64,000 bases of DNA from a virus. Shown here in pieces: positions 60,849 through 64,000 of this stretch; the first letter of the stretch is position 1, and the number at the start of each line of letters is the position of its first letter. The translations under genes and the position numbers were made by a program. The stretch covers positions 1 to 64,000 of the IMG/VR virus record IMGVR_UViG_3300047323_000304; one strand, 5' to 3'. A model generated the notes under the pieces. The model made no database searches. It saw nothing but the letters and a program-made list of their open reading frames with translations, and was not told where the DNA came from.

Positions 60849-60954
60849 AAGTAAAATTGCTTCGTTGCATATGGAGTTGCACTTCGTCGGTTTAAATATG
60901 GGTGACTGGAACGAACGATGGCGAACGCAAGATGTAAAAATTACTACTTTACTT
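60849..60954. repeat. GC-rich nested inverted-repeat island
   Basis: About 47% G+C over 60857-60934, in a window near 27%. AAGTAAA (60849) pairs with TTTACTT (60948-60954), TTGCTTCG (60857-60864) with CGAACGCAA (60922-60930, one bulge), and TTCGT (60883) with ACGAA (60911). CTTCGT and GTTGCA are each repeated. No ribosome site or promoter. It could be host-derived DNA, part of an attachment region, or a structured RNA. Confidence 0.55.
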
Positions 60955-60980
60955 TGAGTTAAGGAAATTGTGGATAAATA

Positions 60981-61008
60981 ATCTGACATAAGTAATATTA
61001 TGTGATAT
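60981..61008. other. dif-like recombination site (11-6-11 bp)
   Basis: ATCTGACATAA, a 6-bp spacer GTAATA, and TTATGTGATAT: the arms are inverted and agree at 9 of 11 positions, the right arm starting with the TTATGT typical of XerD sites. It lies 42 bp before a XerC/D-like recombinase gene, so it is the best candidate for its crossover (attP or multimer resolution) site. Confidence 0.6.
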
Positions 61009-61020
61009 TTATAAATTATA

Positions 61021-61029
61021 TGATATAAT
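61021..61029 (+). promoter_or_regulatory. Extended -10 promoter of the recombinase
   Basis: TGATATAAT (TATAAT 61024-61029) without a good -35; the leader would be very short. It lies 12 bp from the dif-like site, so recombinase binding could repress it. Confidence 0.5.
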
Positions 61030-61049
61030 ATCTATATGAGGTGATTTTA

Positions 61050-61877
61050 TTGAATACCATAAAACAATTTCAGGAGTTTTTATTAGAAAAAGATAAGAGT
61101 TCCAAAACAATTGAAGCCTATGTCAGAGATATTTATCAATTTTACAAATATTTAAGAACTAATAATATTAAAGAAATTCATAATGATACTTTGAAAAGCT
61201 ACAAGAACTATTTATTACATGAACGATTTCTTACTGCTACTACTGTTAATAGAAAATTAGTTGCATTACATCAATATTTATCTTTTAATGAAATTTCAGC
61301 CACAACTAATATTGTAAAAATTCAATCTCAAAACTTTTTAGAAAATGTATTAGATAAATCCGAAGTAGATAGAATGGTAGACATAGCTAAAAGTAAAAAA
61401 GATTTAAGAGCAGTTGCTTTATTTAAAACATTATCTAATACAGGAATGAGAATATCTGAAGCACTATCCTTAACTATTAATGATATACATAAAGATTCTG
61501 TAGAAATAATTGGTAAGGGAAATAAAAGAAGAATGGTATTTGTACCAAAATCATTAAATAAGATTTGGTTACAATATTGTAGAACTGGAAGGTATAAAAC
61601 TACATTAGACTATTTATTTGTAACTCAAAAAGGTAAAATGACAAGAGAAACGGCAGATAAAATAGTAAAAAAGTATGGTGATTTGTGTAATATACCTATA
61701 GAAAAATGCCATTGTCACAGTTTTAGACATATGTATTGTAAGCGTCTAGGTGATAATCCCAATATAACAATTGATATTATAGCTGATTTAGCTGGACATC
61801 AAGATATTTCTGTTACACGTAGATATTTAAGAAAGAGTAAAAGTGAATTACTTAGTATTATAGAAGATTTAGATTAA
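61050..61877 (+). CDS. XerC/D-like tyrosine recombinase (integrase/resolvase)
   Basis: 275 residues from TTG 61050, which is 7 nt after GAGGTG; GTG 61041 lies inside that site. The N-terminal SAM-like domain (FQEFLLEKDKSSKTIEAYVR) and catalytic domain are complete: TGMRISEAL (Arg134), GKGNKRR (Lys156), HSFRH (His223, Arg226), GHQD (His250) and RRYL (Tyr259). The size fits the Xer-like class. It may integrate the phage or resolve multimers of a plasmid prophage. Confidence 0.9.
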   Translation: MNTIKQFQEFLLEKDKSSKTIEAYVRDIYQFYKYLRTNNIKEIHNDTLKSYKNYLLHERFLTATTVNRKLVALHQYLSFNEISATTNIVKIQSQNFLENVLDKSEVDRMVDIAKSKKDLRAVALFKTLSNTGMRISEALSLTINDIHKDSVEIIGKGNKRRMVFVPKSLNKIWLQYCRTGRYKTTLDYLFVTQKGKMTRETADKIVKKYGDLCNIPIEKCHCHSFRHMYCKRLGDNPNITIDIIADLAGHQDISVTRRYLRKSKSELLSIIEDLD

Positions 61878-61902
61878 TTAAAATTGAATATATTAATTAC
61901 TG

Positions 61903-61932
61903 AAGGTTTGTAATTGTACAAGCCTTTTTTGT
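61903..61932 (+). terminator. Terminator of the recombinase gene
   Basis: AAGGTTTGTA (61903-61912) pairs with TACAAGCCTT (61917-61926), followed by TTTTG. Confidence 0.85.
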
Positions 61933-61965
61933 TGCGTGAAAATATAATTTGAAAGGAATGAAAAA

Positions 61966-62079
61966 ATGGAAGATTTAAGACAAAAGAATGAAATCATAGT
62001 TGAGTTTACTGAAGATAACTTAGATAGATTTTTAAATGAATATTATAAAACTCATAGAAAAGGAGGGATTTATGAATGA
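61966..62079 (+). CDS. Small protein (37 aa)
   Basis: 37 codons (MEDLRQKNEIIVEF, ending HRKGGIYE), with GAAAGGAATG upstream. The stop overlaps the start of the HNH gene by four bases (ATGA). Acidic; function unknown. Confidence 0.55.
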   Translation: MEDLRQKNEIIVEFTEDNLDRFLNEYYKTHRKGGIYE

Positions 62080-63113
62080 CATTGAGAAGTAAATTAGAAG
62101 AAGTAAGAAAAGGATTTAAAAATATGGGATTAACTTTAATTGCTGATGAATATATAAATAATACTCAAAAGCTCTTATGTATTGATAAAGATGGTTATAA
62201 GTTAATATGTACAACAGTGAATTTAAATAGAAATACATATCCTTCACCATTTACTAGTAGCAATCCATATGTAATAAATAATATAAATAATTATTTAAAA
62301 TTATCTGGCAGAAACAAAGTTGTAAAATTACTCAGTGCGAATTATGCAAATGTAAATTCTAAATTGAAATTTATTTGTTTAATAGATGGCTATGAATTTG
62401 AAGCTACATGGAGAAGTTTTTATTATCAAAATAATGGATGCCCTAAATGTGGAACTACCCTAAAATTTACATTAGAATCAATAAAAAATGATATCAAAAA
62501 TATTAATTCACATATAAAAATTATATCAAATGAATATATAAATTCTGAAACAGATTTAGAGTGTTATTGTACTAAGCATGAGTCAATATTTTATAGTAAA
62601 TGGAGAGAACTAAAAAGAGGACATATTGGATGTAAAAAGTGTCAGCATGAAAAATTTAGTGAGAATACATATTTTAGAGGACTTCATCTATGTGGAGAAA
62701 AAAGCCCTTCGTGGAAAGGTGGTATATCGCCATTATCTAGTCACTTAAGAGATAAAATAAAACAATGGAAACAAGCCAGTTTAAAAAAATATGATTATAA
62801 GTGTGATATAACAGGTAGTAATAAAAACTTGATAATTCATCATTTACATAATTTCAGTGATATATTACGAGAAACAATGGAAATTTTAGAATTGCCAATC
62901 TATCAAGAAGTTAATAAATATACTGATGAAGAATTAAAACTAATAGAAGATACATGTTTAGAACTACATTATAAGTATGGATTAGGTGTTTGTTTATGTG
63001 AAGAAATACATAATGAATTTCATAAAATATATGGAAAATATAATAATACAAAAGAACAATATGAGGAATTCAAAAAAGATGAATTAGAAGAAATGGAGGT
63101 AATAATTAAATGA
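62076..63113 (+). CDS. HNH endonuclease with zinc-binding N-terminus
   Basis: 345 residues. The N-terminal 200 residues contain repeat units with Cys pairs (CPKC, CYC, CKKC), each preceded by a W-R-x-x or F-x-x-x-W motif. The HNH core reads YKCDITGSNKNLIIHHLHNF (about 240-259), and ends in CLCEEIHNEFHKIYGKYNNT. A short 'HLRDKIKQWKQASLKKYD' helix precedes it. This is the familiar phage HNH homing endonuclease type. AGGAGGGAT lies upstream. Confidence 0.85.
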   Translation: MTLRSKLEEVRKGFKNMGLTLIADEYINNTQKLLCIDKDGYKLICTTVNLNRNTYPSPFTSSNPYVINNINNYLKLSGRNKVVKLLSANYANVNSKLKFICLIDGYEFEATWRSFYYQNNGCPKCGTTLKFTLESIKNDIKNINSHIKIISNEYINSETDLECYCTKHESIFYSKWRELKRGHIGCKKCQHEKFSENTYFRGLHLCGEKSPSWKGGISPLSSHLRDKIKQWKQASLKKYDYKCDITGSNKNLIIHHLHNFSDILRETMEILELPIYQEVNKYTDEELKLIEDTCLELHYKYGLGVCLCEEIHNEFHKIYGKYNNTKEQYEEFKKDELEEMEVIIK

Positions 63114-63694
63114 ATAATAATAAACAATTAAAATTAGTATGTGACGACTTTATATCTGTTAATCACTATATGAGTTATAGAGTGACTGGTAGAATTGTAA
63201 TGGCATATAAACCAAAAGAAACAAAAGACTTTGAAAAGAAGTTTGGTAAATATGTTAAAGAAGAAATGGACAAGCAAGGATGGTCTAAACCACCTTTAGG
63301 TAAATTCGTAAACCTTGATACTATATTTTACTTCCCTAGGATTGATATGGATGCACAGAATTATTTTAAATCTATATGTGACATAATGACTAATGTTGCC
63401 ACATATGAAGATGACAATATAGTTATGGAACGTGTAAATAGAATATATTATGATTCTAAGAAACCTAGAATTGAGTTAGTTTTAACCTTATCAGAATATG
63501 TTGGTATATTTGATAACGATAATGACTACGAAGAATTTAAATCTAAGTGTGATAATTGCTCTAGATTTAAAGAAGGAAAATGTAGTATACATAAAAAAGC
63601 TTTAGAATCAAGAATACAAGATGAAATTGTATTTATTGATAATAAATGGAACTGTGAGAAATTCACTGAAAAGAAGGTGAAGAAATCTAAATAA
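63110..63694 (+). CDS. RusA-like Holliday junction resolvase
   Basis: 194 residues. The central part has the RusA layout: strand-rich start, RIDMDAQNYFKSICDIMTN (D-x-D, N, K, D), then the acidic 'YEDDNIVMERVNRIYYD' and a final strand RIELVLTLSEY. The C-terminus has a small Cys cluster (CDNCSRFKEGKCSIH), possibly zinc-binding and not usual in RusA. It overlaps the HNH gene by four bases. It resolves recombination intermediates or branched DNA before packaging. Confidence 0.78.
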   Translation: MNNNKQLKLVCDDFISVNHYMSYRVTGRIVMAYKPKETKDFEKKFGKYVKEEMDKQGWSKPPLGKFVNLDTIFYFPRIDMDAQNYFKSICDIMTNVATYEDDNIVMERVNRIYYDSKKPRIELVLTLSEYVGIFDNDNDYEEFKSKCDNCSRFKEGKCSIHKKALESRIQDEIVFIDNKWNCEKFTEKKVKKSK

Positions 63695-63751
63695 TAGATG
63701 AGATCAATAAAAATAAAATAAATTAAAACAACTTAGAAAGGATGCGATTTA

Positions 63752-64000
63752 ATGTCAAGAAAAACATTTAGAAAAGTGATTACTTCAGACGAATATATAG
63801 AGCAAATAAATCCTAAAAATAAAAAACTTATGGAGAGATTTTTAAAAAATAAGAATGCAAAATGTAGTGATTTAACAATTAAAAATTACAAAAGTGATTT
63901 AAATATATTCTTTTGTTATAACCTAGTAAATAATGATAACAAACATTTTATAGACTTAAAGAAAATAGAATTATCAGAGTTTTTCGATTATGGATTACTA
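63752..64000 (+). CDS. Second tyrosine recombinase, 3' partial
   Basis: 83 codons run to the window end. The segment NKKLMERFLKNKNAKCSD, then LTIKNYKSDLNIFFCYN, is the N-terminal SAM-like arm-binding domain of phage integrases. The catalytic part lies outside the window. The ribosome site is GAAAGGATG. If complete, it would be a second recombinase within 3 kb. Confidence 0.6.
   Translation, partial: MSRKTFRKVITSDEYIEQINPKNKKLMERFLKNKNAKCSDLTIKNYKSDLNIFFCYNLVNNDNKHFIDLKKIELSEFFDYGLL

Noticed and set aside
60801-60989. 62-codon minus-strand frame across the GC-rich island
   Set aside because: No Shine-Dalgarno or promoter, and its content is explained by the inverted repeats.

Overview
The window is a very AT-rich (roughly 70-75% A+T) stretch of a tailed-phage or prophage genome. 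Its likely host is a low-GC Firmicute of the Clostridium type. This rests on the codon choice (AGA for Arg, ATA for Ile), strong AGGAGG ribosome sites, TTG/GTG starts, sigma-A-type TTGACA-17-TATAAT promoters, and clostridial-style cell-wall-binding repeats in the lysin. Dit, Tal and an 1868-residue tape measure protein are present and no sheath gene was recognised, so the particle is most likely a long-tailed siphovirus. Nearly everything is on the plus strand; only two repressors and two very small genes are on the minus strand.

Layout. 1-9.5 kb: packaging and head genes (TerS-like fragment, TerL, portal, protease with a nested scaffold, decoration-like protein, major capsid protein), interrupted by a GIY-YIG endonuclease. 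9.5-17 kb: connector, tail-completion and tail-tube genes, interrupted by a Vsr-like endonuclease with zinc knuckles. 17-24 kb: an accessory block inside the tail operon holding a Bro-N antirepressor, a possible type I toxin/antisense RNA pair, a type II PIN toxin-antitoxin pair, a divergent repressor module, a second Vsr-like endonuclease and a membrane protein. 24-31 kb: chaperone-like protein, tape measure and Dit. 31.3-34.7 kb: a second accessory block with a related repressor, a Bro-N antirepressor and membrane proteins. 34.8-45 kb: Tal, a secreted cell-wall-binding protein, BppU-like protein, SGNH-hydrolase tail fibre, a cohesin-like secreted protein, amidase endolysin and an LLH-type holin. 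45-48 kb: an antirepressor-RusA fusion and a replication-initiator-like protein followed by a repeat-bearing, origin-like gap. 48.4-60.6 kb: tailspike, O-acetyltransferase and a series of large fibre/baseplate proteins. 60.6-64 kb: a GC-rich structured island, a dif-like 28-bp site, a XerC/D-like recombinase, an HNH endonuclease, RusA and the start of a second recombinase.

How it works together. The morphogenesis operon is cut by two independently promoted regulatory islands (about 20.5-22.4 kb and 32.4-34.7 kb). Each has a Cro/CI-type repressor with a shared C-terminal domain, facing a consensus promoter whose transcript begins with the same roughly 110-nt structured leader. The leader's helices show compensatory changes between the two copies. 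This duplicated repressor/leader unit is the most interesting candidate for an undescribed regulatory system. Other strong leads are the dif-like site beside the recombinase, two convergent small-gene/small-RNA loci that look like type I toxin-antitoxin pairs, a repeated S-x-N-(A/S)-L motif shared by scaffold and capsid protein that could be the maturation-protease site, and a 13-mer found 11 times, only between genes. All functional calls come from reading motifs and context; no database search was run.
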